Shown: piece by piece, positions 27,097 to 36,086 of the stretch | Layout: every line of letters begins with the position of its first letter | How positions within the stretch are numbered: the first letter of the stretch is position 1 | Assembly (NCBI GenBank): GCA_947498785.1 | Contig: CANMLS010000017.1 | Location: forward strand, 1 to 64,000 | Source: an uncultured Aquimarina sp. | Lineage (GTDB): Bacteria; Bacteroidota; Bacteroidia; Flavobacteriales; Flavobacteriaceae | Direction: 5' to 3' | Length of the DNA stretch: 64,000 nucleotides | Notes under the pieces: generated by a model | Told to the model about the DNA's origin: nothing | The model's input: only the letters and a program-made list of their open reading frames with translations | The model's database searches: none | Position numbers and translations under genes: made by a program

Positions 27097-27138
27097 AAAA
27101 AAGAGGTTGTAAATTATATCATTTCAACCTCTTTTTTT
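27097..27138 (+). terminator. terminator between the DUF4856 and imelysin genes
   Basis: AAGAGGTTG (27101-27109) pairs with CAACCTCTT (27125-27133) and a run of T follows. A new -7 box, TACATTTGC, overlaps its end at 27138-27146, so the imelysin gene appears to have its own promoter. Confidence 0.85.
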
Positions 27139-27176
27139 ACATTTGCAAAACTTTATTAAGAATAAATAAAAATAAG

Positions 27177-28295
27177 ATGAATAAGTTATTGTTCACAGTT
27201 TGTGTTATAATCTTGATTATAGCAGGCTGTTCATCAAGTGATGACACTAATGAATCTGGTACTACAGATAGTTTTGATAGAAAGGTGTTGTTGGTTAATA
27301 TAGCAGATAATATAGTGATTCCAGCATATCAAAGCTTTTCTAATGATATGACTGTTTTAAAAACAGCAACTTCTGATTTTATAACTACTACAGATGAAAC
27401 AAATCTTGTAGACTTAAGAAATGCATGGATAAAAGCCTATACCTCATGGCAGTCTGTTAGCATGTTCGAGATAGGAAAAGCAGAGGAACTGTCCTTACGA
27501 AATTATATGAATGTATATCCAGTTGCTGCAGCTGACATAGAATCTAATATTACTTCAGGAACATATGATCTTGCTTCTGTAGGAAAACAAGATGAACAAG
27601 GTTTTGCCGCATTAGATTATTTGTTGAATGGATTGTCAGATGCAGATTTGGGAATTGTTGAGTTTTACACCATAAATACGAATGCTGCTGGTTATAAAAA
27701 GTACTTGTCAGATGTAGTAGATCGTATGGATGACTTAAGTAAACAAGTTTTAAATGACTGGACTGGAAGTTATAGAAATACTTTTGTAAATAATAGTGGA
27801 TCTTCGGCGACAAGTTCATTAGATAAATTGGTTAATGATTTTATTTTACATTACGAAAAGCATTTACGAGCTGCCAAAATAGGAATACCTGCTGGAATAT
27901 TTTCAGGATCACCTTTGGATAGTAGAGTTGAAGCTTTTTATAAAGGAGATTTATCCAAAAAACTTTTTAACGCTAATCTAGATGCATTGCAAGACTTTTT
28001 TAACGGAAAACACTTTGGAAGTACTGCTACGGGAGAAAGTTTAAAATCGTATTTGAATTTTTTAAATACAATTAAAGACGGAGCAGATTTAAGTGTACTG
28101 ATTAATAATCAATTTAATGTTTCTAGAACTACAGCATCAAATTTAAATGATGATTTTTCATCTCAGGTGCGTACCAACAATAGTTTAATGACAGAAACTT
28201 ATGACGAATTACAGGAAAATGTAATTTTTATTAAAGTAGATATGCTTTCAGCGTTGTCGATAACTGTTGATTTTATTGATGCAGATGGAGATTAA
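27177..28295 (+). CDS. imelysin-family lipoprotein (M75-like, iron-related)
   Basis: The 372-residue lipoprotein (signal ending IIAGCSSSDD) has the imelysin/EfeO-like helical domain. Supporting blocks are NAWIKAYTSWQSV near residue 85, GFAALDYLLNG near 142 and FILHYEKHLRAAKIGIPAG near 225. The classic GxHxxE motif of imelysins appears as GFAALD, with His and Glu replaced, so a protease role is unlikely. A role in iron or haem binding at the surface is inferred from the TonB receptor in the same operon. The HTTM gene starts 18 bases after the stop. Confidence 0.9.
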   Translation: MNKLLFTVCVIILIIAGCSSSDDTNESGTTDSFDRKVLLVNIADNIVIPAYQSFSNDMTVLKTATSDFITTTDETNLVDLRNAWIKAYTSWQSVSMFEIGKAEELSLRNYMNVYPVAAADIESNITSGTYDLASVGKQDEQGFAALDYLLNGLSDADLGIVEFYTINTNAAGYKKYLSDVVDRMDDLSKQVLNDWTGSYRNTFVNNSGSSATSSLDKLVNDFILHYEKHLRAAKIGIPAGIFSGSPLDSRVEAFYKGDLSKKLFNANLDALQDFFNGKHFGSTATGESLKSYLNFLNTIKDGADLSVLINNQFNVSRTTASNLNDDFSSQVRTNNSLMTETYDELQENVIFIKVDMLSALSITVDFIDADGD

Positions 28296-28313
28296 ATTTG
28301 TATCTATTGCCAA

Positions 28314-29675
28314 ATGACCATAAATCTTAACGAATATCTAAAAAAAACAACAGAGACTGCACCACTTGCAGTCTTTCGTGTTTTTTTTGGAATAATGATG
28401 CTTATTAGTATTATTCGTTTTTGGAGTTATGGTTGGATAGATAAATTATACATTCAACCAAAATTTTTCTTCTCATTTTACGGATTTGAATGGATAAAAC
28501 CTTTGGGGATATACACCTATATTATTTTTATTATCTGTGGTGTTTCTGCAATTTTTATAACATTAGGATTCAAATATAGAATTGCTATCATTACTTTTTT
28601 TCTCAGCTTTACCTATATAGAATTAATGGATAAGACAACATATCTTAATCATTACTATTTTATAAGTTTATTAAGCTTTATAATGATCTTTTTACCTGCG
28701 AATGCTTACTATTCGCTGGATGCAAAAATAAAAAGAACATCTTATCAATTAATTCCCAGCTGGACAATAGATGTTTTAAAATTACTTTTAGGAGTTGTTT
28801 ATTTTTATGCAGGGTTAGCAAAACTTAATTCTGATTGGTTAGTACATGCTATGCCTCTTAAGATTTGGTTGCCTTCTAAATATGATATCCCTCTTCTGGG
28901 AAATCTCATGCAAAAAGAATGGATGCATTATCTCTTTAGTTATTCAAGTACGATTTATGATCTTACCATTCCGTTTTTATTATTATATAGAAAAACAAGA
29001 CCTTTTGCTTTTGTAATGGTGGTTGTTTTTCATGTACTAACCCGAGTGCTTTTTCCGATAGGAATGTTCCCTTATATAATGATCATAAGTACATTGGTGT
29101 TTTTTGATACAGGTTTTCATCATAAGATATTAAGTTTTATATCTAAAATGTTTAAGATAAATAAAGCACAATTTGATACCAATAAGATATTACAGCTTAT
29201 TCCAGAGAAAAATAAAATTCTATTGATCTTCCTCACGATATTTTTTATAATTCAGTTACTTTTGCCGTTTAGATATATGCTATATTCTGGAGAATTATTC
29301 TGGACAGAAGAAGGATATCGATTTTCTTGGAGAGTGATGTTAATGGAAAAGGTGGGGTATGCTAATTTTAAAATAGTTAATAGCAAAACAAAAGAAAAGT
29401 TTTATGTTGATAATGATGATTTTCTCACAGCTTTTCAACAAAAACAAATGGCATCACAGCCAGATTTTATATTAGAATATGCACACTATCTAAAAGGACA
29501 TTTTGAAGATCAAGGGCATCAAAATGTACAGGTGTTTGTGGAGAGTTATGTGACACTTAATGGAAGGTTAAGTACTCAGTATATTTATCCAGAAGTGGAT
29601 TTGGGAAAACAAAAAGAATCATTTAAACATAAAAAGTGGATTATTCCATTCGAAGATGAAATTAAGGGATTATAG
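28314..29675 (+). CDS. HTTM-domain membrane protein (gamma-carboxylase-like)
   Basis: The 453-residue protein matches the HTTM domain, a horizontally transferred transmembrane domain related to vitamin K-dependent gamma-glutamyl carboxylase. It has about eight membrane helices in the first 310 residues, with the typical N-terminal APLAVFRVFFGIMMLISIIR, the block YLNHYYFISLL, and WLVHAMPLKIWL. A soluble beta-rich tail of about 140 residues follows (from about 315). Its biochemical role here is unknown. It overlaps the TonB receptor gene by 20 bases, so they are translated together, and it follows the imelysin gene. Confidence 0.9.
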   Translation: MTINLNEYLKKTTETAPLAVFRVFFGIMMLISIIRFWSYGWIDKLYIQPKFFFSFYGFEWIKPLGIYTYIIFIICGVSAIFITLGFKYRIAIITFFLSFTYIELMDKTTYLNHYYFISLLSFIMIFLPANAYYSLDAKIKRTSYQLIPSWTIDVLKLLLGVVYFYAGLAKLNSDWLVHAMPLKIWLPSKYDIPLLGNLMQKEWMHYLFSYSSTIYDLTIPFLLLYRKTRPFAFVMVVVFHVLTRVLFPIGMFPYIMIISTLVFFDTGFHHKILSFISKMFKINKAQFDTNKILQLIPEKNKILLIFLTIFFIIQLLLPFRYMLYSGELFWTEEGYRFSWRVMLMEKVGYANFKIVNSKTKEKFYVDNDDFLTAFQQKQMASQPDFILEYAHYLKGHFEDQGHQNVQVFVESYVTLNGRLSTQYIYPEVDLGKQKESFKHKKWIIPFEDEIKGL

Positions 29676-32130
29676 AATATTTTTTGGGGCATTGCTTGTG
29701 GTTACCTCTGTTTTTGGACAATATCAACTAAAAGGAACCATAACAGATCTTAATAATCAACCTGTTTTAAATGCAGAGGTATATAATAGAACTACGGGTA
29801 ATCAAACCATTACAAATACCGATGGTGAATTTGAATTTACAGACCTAAAAGAGGGGGAATATTTGATTACTATTTTTAGTTTTGATTTTGAAATTCAGGA
29901 ACAATTGATAAAAATAGAAGGAAGTCATGTTTCAAAGAACTTTACTTTAAATCCTTTGGGAGAAGAACTTTCTGAAGTTTTGATTACACAGCGAAGGGAG
30001 AAAATTTTTGGATTGAAACAACTTAGGCCTGTTGAAGGAACCGCTATTTTTGCTGGTAAAAAGAGTGAAGTAGTTTTAGTGGATCAAACGGTTGGTAATT
30101 TGGCTTCGAATAATGCTAGACAGATTTATGCACAAGTTGTAGGGTTAAATATCTATGAAAACAGTGATGCTGGACTTCAATTAAATATAGGAGGACGTGG
30201 GCTGGATCCTAATCGTTCTGCTAATTTTAATATTAAACAAAATGGGTATGATATAAGTGCTGATGTTTTAGGGTACCCAGAGAGTTATTATACACCTCCT
30301 GCAGAAGCGTTGAGCGAAATACAAGTTGTTCGAGGTGCTGCATCTTTACAATATGGAACTCAGTTTGGTGGTTTGGTTAATTTCAAAATGAAACAACCAA
30401 ATCCAAATAAAAAAATAGAACTGATTTCTAGACAATCATTAGGATCATTTAACCTATTTACAAGCTTTAATAGCATTAGCGGTACTTTGGGCAAGTTTAA
30501 TTATTATACTTATTTTAATTATAAGAAGGGAGATGGTTTTAGACCAAACTCTGAATTTGATTCAAAAAATTTCTATGCAAATATAGGATATACCTTTACT
30601 GATAAAACAAAATTGACTTTTGAGGCTACATATCTAGATTATTTAGCACAACAACCGGGAGGATTAACTGATACTCAATTCGAAGAAGACCCAGAATTTA
30701 GTAATCGAACCAGAAACTGGTTTGATGTAAATTGGAAATTATTTTCATTAAAACTAGAACATAAATTTTCTAAGAAAACTGATTTTAGCTTCAATCTTTT
30801 TGGTCTCGATGCTTCTCGAAAAGCAGTTGGTTTTAGAGGGAATCCTTTTGTGTTAAATTCTAATCCAATTACAGATGTAGATGAAACAGATGCTAATGGT
30901 AATTTTGTTTTTCCTCGTGACTTGATTGTAGGTAACTTTAGAAATTGGGGAGCAGAAGCTAGATTATTAAGTAGGTATACTTTATTAGGGAAAGAGTCAG
31001 TTTTTTTAATAGGCTCAAAGTACTATCAAGCTGATAATGATTCTCGACAAGGAGCAGGAAGTTTGGGGACTAATGCTAATTTTGATTTTGCTACACAAGA
31101 ATTTCCTGACTATCCAAATCAATCAGATTTTGATTTTCCCAACCTTAACGTTGCTGTATTTGGTGAGAATATTTTTAATCTTTCAGATCATTTTTCAATA
31201 ACCCCTGGGTTTAGATTTGAATATATCAAAACAGAAAGCGAAGGAGTTTATAATCAAGTTAATTTTGATTTGGCAGGAAACCCTATATCTAACATTACTC
31301 TAGAGGATAATAGAACGCTGGATCGTTCGTTTTTACTTTTGGGCCTTGGAGCAAGTTATAAACCTAATTCAGAGATAGAAGCATATGCTAATTTATCTCA
31401 GAATTATAGGTCAGTTACGTTTAGTGATATAAGAGTGGTTAGTCCGACATTTATTATAGATCCTGATATTGCTGATGAAGAAGGTTTTACGGCCGATTTA
31501 GGAATTAGAGGTAGAATAAGTAATAAATTGTCTTATGATTTAGGAGGATTTGGATTGCTTTATGATGATCGCATTGGAATTGTATTAGATGACAGGGCTA
31601 ATAGGGTTAGAAAAAATATAGGAAAAGCATTTATCTACGGATTAGAAACATTTGTAGATTGGAATATCCTAAATACGTTCTATGCGGACAATTCAGATTT
31701 CAGGTTTAATTGGTTTGTTAATGCTTCTTTTACAGAATCAGAATATATAGAATCAGAGGAAGCAGGTGTAGAAGGTAAAAAAGTCGAATTCATTCCAAAT
31801 GTCAATCTAAAGACAGGGTTTAAGTTTGGGTATAAAAACTTTCTGGCTAATACACAATTTACCTATTTGTCAGAACAGTTTACAGATGTAACAAATGCTG
31901 CTATTGCACCTGTAGGAGATAATCGTAGCGGTATTATTGGAGAAATACCTTCGTATCATATTCTTGATTTTTCCGTTTCGTATAGATATAAGATGTTTAA
32001 ATTAGAAACAGGAATAAACAATGTTCTAGATAGTGATTATTTTACGAGAAGAGCAACTGGTTATCCTGGTCCAGGAATTATACCTTCTGACCCCTTAATC
32101 TGGTATACAACTTTACAGTTTAAGTGGTAA
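29656..32130 (+). CDS. TonB-dependent outer-membrane receptor
   Basis: The 824-residue receptor has a signal peptide (VVTSVFGQ), a carboxypeptidase-regulatory-like beta domain (residues 24-100), a plug domain (about 120-240, with NIGGRGLDPNRSANF and EIQVVRGAASLQYGTQFGG), and a 22-strand barrel ending in LIWYTTLQFKW with a terminal Trp. It imports a ligand through the outer membrane using TonB energy. The FecA-like plug and the imelysin and DUF4856 partners suggest a ferric or haem-type substrate, which remains inference. It is translationally coupled to the HTTM gene. Confidence 0.93.
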   Translation: MKLRDYRIFFGALLVVTSVFGQYQLKGTITDLNNQPVLNAEVYNRTTGNQTITNTDGEFEFTDLKEGEYLITIFSFDFEIQEQLIKIEGSHVSKNFTLNPLGEELSEVLITQRREKIFGLKQLRPVEGTAIFAGKKSEVVLVDQTVGNLASNNARQIYAQVVGLNIYENSDAGLQLNIGGRGLDPNRSANFNIKQNGYDISADVLGYPESYYTPPAEALSEIQVVRGAASLQYGTQFGGLVNFKMKQPNPNKKIELISRQSLGSFNLFTSFNSISGTLGKFNYYTYFNYKKGDGFRPNSEFDSKNFYANIGYTFTDKTKLTFEATYLDYLAQQPGGLTDTQFEEDPEFSNRTRNWFDVNWKLFSLKLEHKFSKKTDFSFNLFGLDASRKAVGFRGNPFVLNSNPITDVDETDANGNFVFPRDLIVGNFRNWGAEARLLSRYTLLGKESVFLIGSKYYQADNDSRQGAGSLGTNANFDFATQEFPDYPNQSDFDFPNLNVAVFGENIFNLSDHFSITPGFRFEYIKTESEGVYNQVNFDLAGNPISNITLEDNRTLDRSFLLLGLGASYKPNSEIEAYANLSQNYRSVTFSDIRVVSPTFIIDPDIADEEGFTADLGIRGRISNKLSYDLGGFGLLYDDRIGIVLDDRANRVRKNIGKAFIYGLETFVDWNILNTFYADNSDFRFNWFVNASFTESEYIESEEAGVEGKKVEFIPNVNLKTGFKFGYKNFLANTQFTYLSEQFTDVTNAAIAPVGDNRSGIIGEIPSYHILDFSVSYRYKMFKLETGINNVLDSDYFTRRATGYPGPGIIPSDPLIWYTTLQFKW

Positions 32131-32286
32131 GATTAAGAAGTTTATAAATCAATAATATTATAGAGCTAAATTTGATTCTTGCTAATGTTTTGGCCTAAAA
32201 AAAGCAATCTATACCGATAATAATTAACTTTTGTTCAATTACTGTTCCAGTTTTAATTCAATATTTTTGAAAAAAATGGAATAGTT

Positions 32287-32799
32287 ATGAATGAATTTTC
32301 TGAATATGATCATATGATGGCAGAATATTATACGAAGATGTCTAATTATTCTTTGCCTTTAATGTCATGGGAGTTTTATGGGGAACACCATACAACACTC
32401 GAATTTTTTAAAGATGATATCGGTGCATTAAAGAAAATTACCAAAAACTGGAAATTTAAACATAATTATTATAAAGAATTTATAGAAGAACAATCGGTAA
32501 TTGTTATTACAAATACTAACCTCAAAATTGTTTATGCTTCACAGAATATAGAAAAAATGAATGGATATTCACCAGATGAAGTTATTGGTAATTCTCCTAA
32601 AATGTTTCAAGGAAACGATACATGTATAGAAACATCTTCTGAGGTAAGAAATGCAATAAACAATGGTGTTCCATTTGAAGTGTCTATATTAAATTACAGA
32701 AAAAATAATACACCATATATGTGTTTGATAAAAGGGTTTCCTGTTCATGACAAACGCGGTAAACTAATCAATTATATTGCTTTCGAAAAGGTAGCATAG
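32287..32799 (+). CDS. PAS-domain protein, LOV-like but without the flavin cysteine
   Basis: The 170-residue protein has a PAS domain at about 65-170 preceded by a helical N-terminus. The block VIGNSPKMFQGND corresponds in position to the LOV motif GxNCRFLQ, but the photoactive Cys is replaced by Pro, so LOV photochemistry is not expected. The rest of the fold (VITNTNLKIVYASQNIEKMNG and MCLIKGFPVHDKRG) is typical PAS. No output domain is attached, so it probably signals by protein contact. It is upstream of the ion-channel gene on the same strand, 113 bases away. Confidence 0.85.
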   Translation: MNEFSEYDHMMAEYYTKMSNYSLPLMSWEFYGEHHTTLEFFKDDIGALKKITKNWKFKHNYYKEFIEEQSVIVITNTNLKIVYASQNIEKMNGYSPDEVIGNSPKMFQGNDTCIETSSEVRNAINNGVPFEVSILNYRKNNTPYMCLIKGFPVHDKRGKLINYIAFEKVA

Positions 32800-32912
32800 A
32801 TAGTATCTCAGTAAGATTTATTAAATTCATTTTATTAACTTTTATTTTATTTTCTTCTTTTTTTACTATTCTTGTGGTCATTTTTTATTTAAAGAATAAT
32901 AAATTAGTTTAT

Positions 32913-33782
32913 ATGGTAAAATTGTGTAAAGAAGTAAGCGAAAGTAAATGGTTTCAAAATTCTGTTACGTTAGCTATTTTAGTTGCAGGAGTTTTAGTGG
33001 GTATAGCAACATACTCGGATTTCTCTAATAGACATGAAGCAATTTTGGAAATATTAAATAAAATCATTCTTGGTATTTTTATTATAGAAATTGTGGTTAA
33101 GATCATAGCCGAAGGTAAAAAGCCATGGATGTATTTTACCGATGGTTGGAATATTTTTGACTTCATTATTGTTGCGGCGGCATTCCTTCCTTTTGGAGGG
33201 AGTTCGGTAGCAATTTTACGTTTACTTCGTCTATTAAGGGTTTTAAAACTTATTAAAGCATTACCAAAGTTACAAATGCTGGTTAGCGCACTTCTTAAAA
33301 GTGTTCCCTCTATGGGATATGTTTCCATTCTATTAGGACTTTTATTTTATATATATGCTGTTGCTGGTGTTTTCTTTTTCTCAGAAAATGACCCTATACA
33401 TTTTAAAGATTTACAGACCTCTATGTTGTCACTTTTTAGAATCGTTACTTTAGAAGATTGGACAGATATAATGTATATAAATATGTTTGGATGCGAAAAC
33501 TATGGATATGATGGTAATATGGATTTATGTATAAATTCTAAGGGAGTATCTTCACTTTCTATAAGTTATTTTGTGTCATTCGTTTTAATTGGAACCATGA
33601 TTTTCTTGAATTTATTTATTGGAGTAATCATGAATGGTATGGATGAAGCAAAAGCAGAAATGTTATTGGAAGATCGACAACAATCAGGAAGTGAAGCAAC
33701 TAATATTGAAGATATAGAAAATAAAATATCAGAACTACAAGAACTGTTATCTTTATATAAAGTGCAACAGAAAAAGGGATAA
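32913..33782 (+). CDS. voltage-gated cation channel, single-domain (BacNaV/BacCaV type)
   Basis: From the ATG at 32913 the protein has 289 residues, the size of a single-domain bacterial channel. S1-S3 lie in about 15-95, S4 is ILRLLRLLRVLKLIKAL with repeated Arg/Lys (101-117), and S5, P-loop and S6 follow. The filter is TLEDWTD (179-185) and S6 ends FLNLFIGVIMNGM. A coiled-coil tail at 262-285 probably holds the tetramer. Two Cys (194 and 206) lie between filter and S6. The filter resembles the calcium-selective engineered form of NavAb. A longer GTG start exists at 32874. Confidence 0.92.
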   Translation: MVKLCKEVSESKWFQNSVTLAILVAGVLVGIATYSDFSNRHEAILEILNKIILGIFIIEIVVKIIAEGKKPWMYFTDGWNIFDFIIVAAAFLPFGGSSVAILRLLRLLRVLKLIKALPKLQMLVSALLKSVPSMGYVSILLGLLFYIYAVAGVFFFSENDPIHFKDLQTSMLSLFRIVTLEDWTDIMYINMFGCENYGYDGNMDLCINSKGVSSLSISYFVSFVLIGTMIFLNLFIGVIMNGMDEAKAEMLLEDRQQSGSEATNIEDIENKISELQELLSLYKVQQKKG

Positions 33783-33984
33783 TATAATACCTATTGTTTA
33801 ACAGGTAAATAGCTTTATAAAACAACCTTCTTTATATTTTTTTGGTTCATAAAACTAAAATATTCATAGTATACAGATATCTTAAGCAGTTTGAATTTAA
33901 ATAAGCTATACGTAATCATTACATCTATATTAAGTGTAATAAATTATGTACTTTAGTTATTAGGTTAAAAAATAAGATTAAGAA

Positions 33985-34488
33985 ATGATACCAGAGATAG
34001 AAAAATTATTAAATGATCAAGTAAAATATGAAGCTAAAGCTTCTGCGCAATATCTTTCTATGGCAAGTTGGGCAGATACTCACGGGTATAATGGTATAGC
34101 AGATTTTTTTTATAAACAATCTGAAGAAGAACGTGTACATATGACCAAATTGGTTAAGTTTATCAATGAAAGAAGTGGTAACGCTGTTATTCCAGCAATT
34201 GATCAACCAAGAGACGATTTTAAGTCATTAATGGAGCTTTTTGAAACATTTTTGGAAAGTGAAGAATTTGTTACTGCAAAAATCAATAATGTAATATATG
34301 AATGTCTGCAGTTTAAGGATTATAATGTGCATAATTTTATGCAATGGTATGTAGCAGAACAATTAGAAGAAGAAGCAATAGCAAGAACGCTATTGGATAA
34401 GTTAAAGATTATTGGTGATGATAAATCTGGTCATTATTTGTTTGATAGAGATATCAATACTTTTCAAGCTCCAGAAGCAGTTAGGTGA
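33985..34488 (+). CDS. ftnA: non-haem ferritin
   Basis: The 167-residue protein is a bacterial ferritin with the ferroxidase ligands visible in helix A (LLNDQVKYEAKASAQYLSM), helix B (FFYKQSEEERVHMTKL, with ExxH) and helix D (EQLEEEAIARTLLDKL). It stores iron as a ferric core in a 24-mer and detoxifies ferrous iron. Its length is normal. It lies close to the TonB/imelysin iron locus but has its own upstream region. The cysteine-rich microprotein gene follows 100 bases later. Confidence 0.96.
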   Translation: MIPEIEKLLNDQVKYEAKASAQYLSMASWADTHGYNGIADFFYKQSEEERVHMTKLVKFINERSGNAVIPAIDQPRDDFKSLMELFETFLESEEFVTAKINNVIYECLQFKDYNVHNFMQWYVAEQLEEEAIARTLLDKLKIIGDDKSGHYLFDRDINTFQAPEAVR

Positions 34489-34587
34489 TTGTTAATAAGT
34501 TAAGTTGTGTAATATAGGAATTTATTTTTTGAAGTCTTTCTTTTTGATTAAGTTTGCACTTATTTAGATTTAATAAAAATTAAAAAG

Positions 34588-34731
34588 GTGCAAAATTCAA
34601 GTATCCCGTCATTATATTCTCCTTGCTCCGTTGTAGATTGTGAAATAGCATGTGGAGGAAAGAAAAAGAAATGCTGCAAGAAATATAAAAAGAAAGGAAA
34701 AAGTAATTGTAAACGATGTCCTAAGCTTTAA
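34588..34731 (+). CDS. cysteine- and lysine-rich microprotein
   Basis: A GTG-started frame of 47 residues has seven cysteines (13, 18, 22, 29, 30, 41, 44) and about a dozen lysines. The C-terminal part reads CCKKYKKKGKSNCKRCPKL. The Cys pattern with paired CC and a CxxC near the end suggests metal or thiol chemistry. No signal peptide is present. The start is preceded by an A-rich stretch with AAGG. A strong terminator begins 57 bases after the stop, which supports a transcribed gene. Conservation cannot be tested here. Function unknown. Confidence 0.65.
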   Translation: MQNSSIPSLYSPCSVVDCEIACGGKKKKCCKKYKKKGKSNCKRCPKL

Positions 34732-34784
34732 AAAAAATAGAGATATAAGTTGATAAAAGACGCTTTGTGTTTGATTATTAACTT

Positions 34785-34825
34785 AAAAAAGCGAATGCGT
34801 TTTATCAAAGCATTCGCTTTTTTTG
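34785..34825 (+). terminator. strong intrinsic terminator
   Basis: AAAGCGAATGC (34788-34798) pairs perfectly with GCATTCGCTTT (34810-34820), followed by a T-run. It ends the ferritin/microprotein region. Confidence 0.92.
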
Positions 34826-34909
34826 ATTTAAAAACAGAAAGGAGCAAGTTCTGGGTTTTATGATAATGATAAGCGTATTAATTTTATACAGTTTTAAAAG
34901 TGGATAGAG

Positions 34910-35749
34910 ATGAATGAGCAAAAAATAATTCATTATAATCTTATCGCAGAAGCGATAAGATATATCAAACAAAATTTTAAGGATCAGCCTAACTTAGATA
35001 AAATTGCAGAAAAAGTACATGTGAGTCCATTTCATTTTCAACGGCTTTTTACAGAATGGGTAGGCGTAAGTCCAAAAAAATTTTTACAATATACCAGTGT
35101 AGAATATGCTAAACAGACTATAAAAAACCAAGAGCTAACCTTGTTTGATGTTGCTTATCAGACAGGGCTTTCGGGCACAGGTAGACTTCATGATCTTTTT
35201 ATAAAAATAGAAGGAATGACTCCTGGAGAATATAAAAACGGGGGAGAAAATCTTGTTATTAATTATAGCTATGCAGAAAGTCCATTTGGTGAAATCTTGG
35301 TTGCATCTACTTCAAAAGGCATTTGCCATATGGCGTTTGCAGATGATAAAGATGTTTTTAAAGAGTTACAAAAACGTTTTCCTAGAGCCAACTTTATACA
35401 AACTCTTGATAGATGTCAACAAGATGCTTTATTTATTTTTACCAGAGATTGGAAAGAATTAAAACAGATAAAATTACATCTTAAAGGAACTGATTTTCAA
35501 TTAAAAGTTTGGGAAGCATTACTTAAAATACCAAAAGGAGGATTAACCACATATGGGACTATTGCTAATCATATAGATAACCCTAAAGCATCCAGAGCTG
35601 TTGGGACTGCAATAGGTAATAACCCAGTAGCGTTTTTAATACCATGTCATAGAGTGATTCAATCTACAGGAGATTTAGGTCAGTATCATTGGGGAAGTAC
35701 TAGAAAAACAGCTATTGTTGGGTGGGAAGCCGTAAAAATAAACCCATAA
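34910..35749 (+). CDS. AraC-type regulator fused to O6-methylguanine-DNA methyltransferase (Ada-like)
   Basis: The 279-residue protein has an AraC HTH domain (about 12-110) and a methylated-DNA cysteine S-methyltransferase domain (about 118-275). The acceptor Cys is C246 in FLIPCHRVIQ, and the DNA-binding Arg lies in KASRAVGTAIGNNP. It lacks the N-terminal zinc domain of E. coli Ada that senses methylphosphotriesters, so the alkylation signal for the HTH part must come from elsewhere, perhaps C246 itself. It transfers methyl groups from O6-methylguanine irreversibly to itself. The gene is monocistronic. Confidence 0.93.
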   Translation: MNEQKIIHYNLIAEAIRYIKQNFKDQPNLDKIAEKVHVSPFHFQRLFTEWVGVSPKKFLQYTSVEYAKQTIKNQELTLFDVAYQTGLSGTGRLHDLFIKIEGMTPGEYKNGGENLVINYSYAESPFGEILVASTSKGICHMAFADDKDVFKELQKRFPRANFIQTLDRCQQDALFIFTRDWKELKQIKLHLKGTDFQLKVWEALLKIPKGGLTTYGTIANHIDNPKASRAVGTAIGNNPVAFLIPCHRVIQSTGDLGQYHWGSTRKTAIVGWEAVKINP

Positions 35750-36086
35750 AAGGAATATTCTATAGATGATACCTTTTCTGCTCTTTAATGTCAAAAAAAG
35801 TATAAATAAATACAAAATGTATCGCGGATAGTTTTAGATTCAAAATACTAGTCTCGATATATTTCTCTTGTAATGATTATAGGAATTGAAATCGAATTGA
35901 CACATTTTGATTTAAAAAATATCCAAATGTACAACGGGTTTATAATAGAATAAAAGTATTGTTATTAATATGATAAAAGATGAATTATTTTACAACAATA
36001 TCTTAAAATAAAGATGTTTGATGAAAATAAATAAAACATAACATTAAAAAAAGTGTTAAATTTAGACTTGTTTAATACCCAAAATT
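35750..36086. other. intergenic region, nothing recognised
   Basis: This 337-base AT-rich stretch between the Ada-like gene and the first small secreted paralogue shows no gene, no convincing terminator and no clear TAnnTTTG box. Confidence 0.5.
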
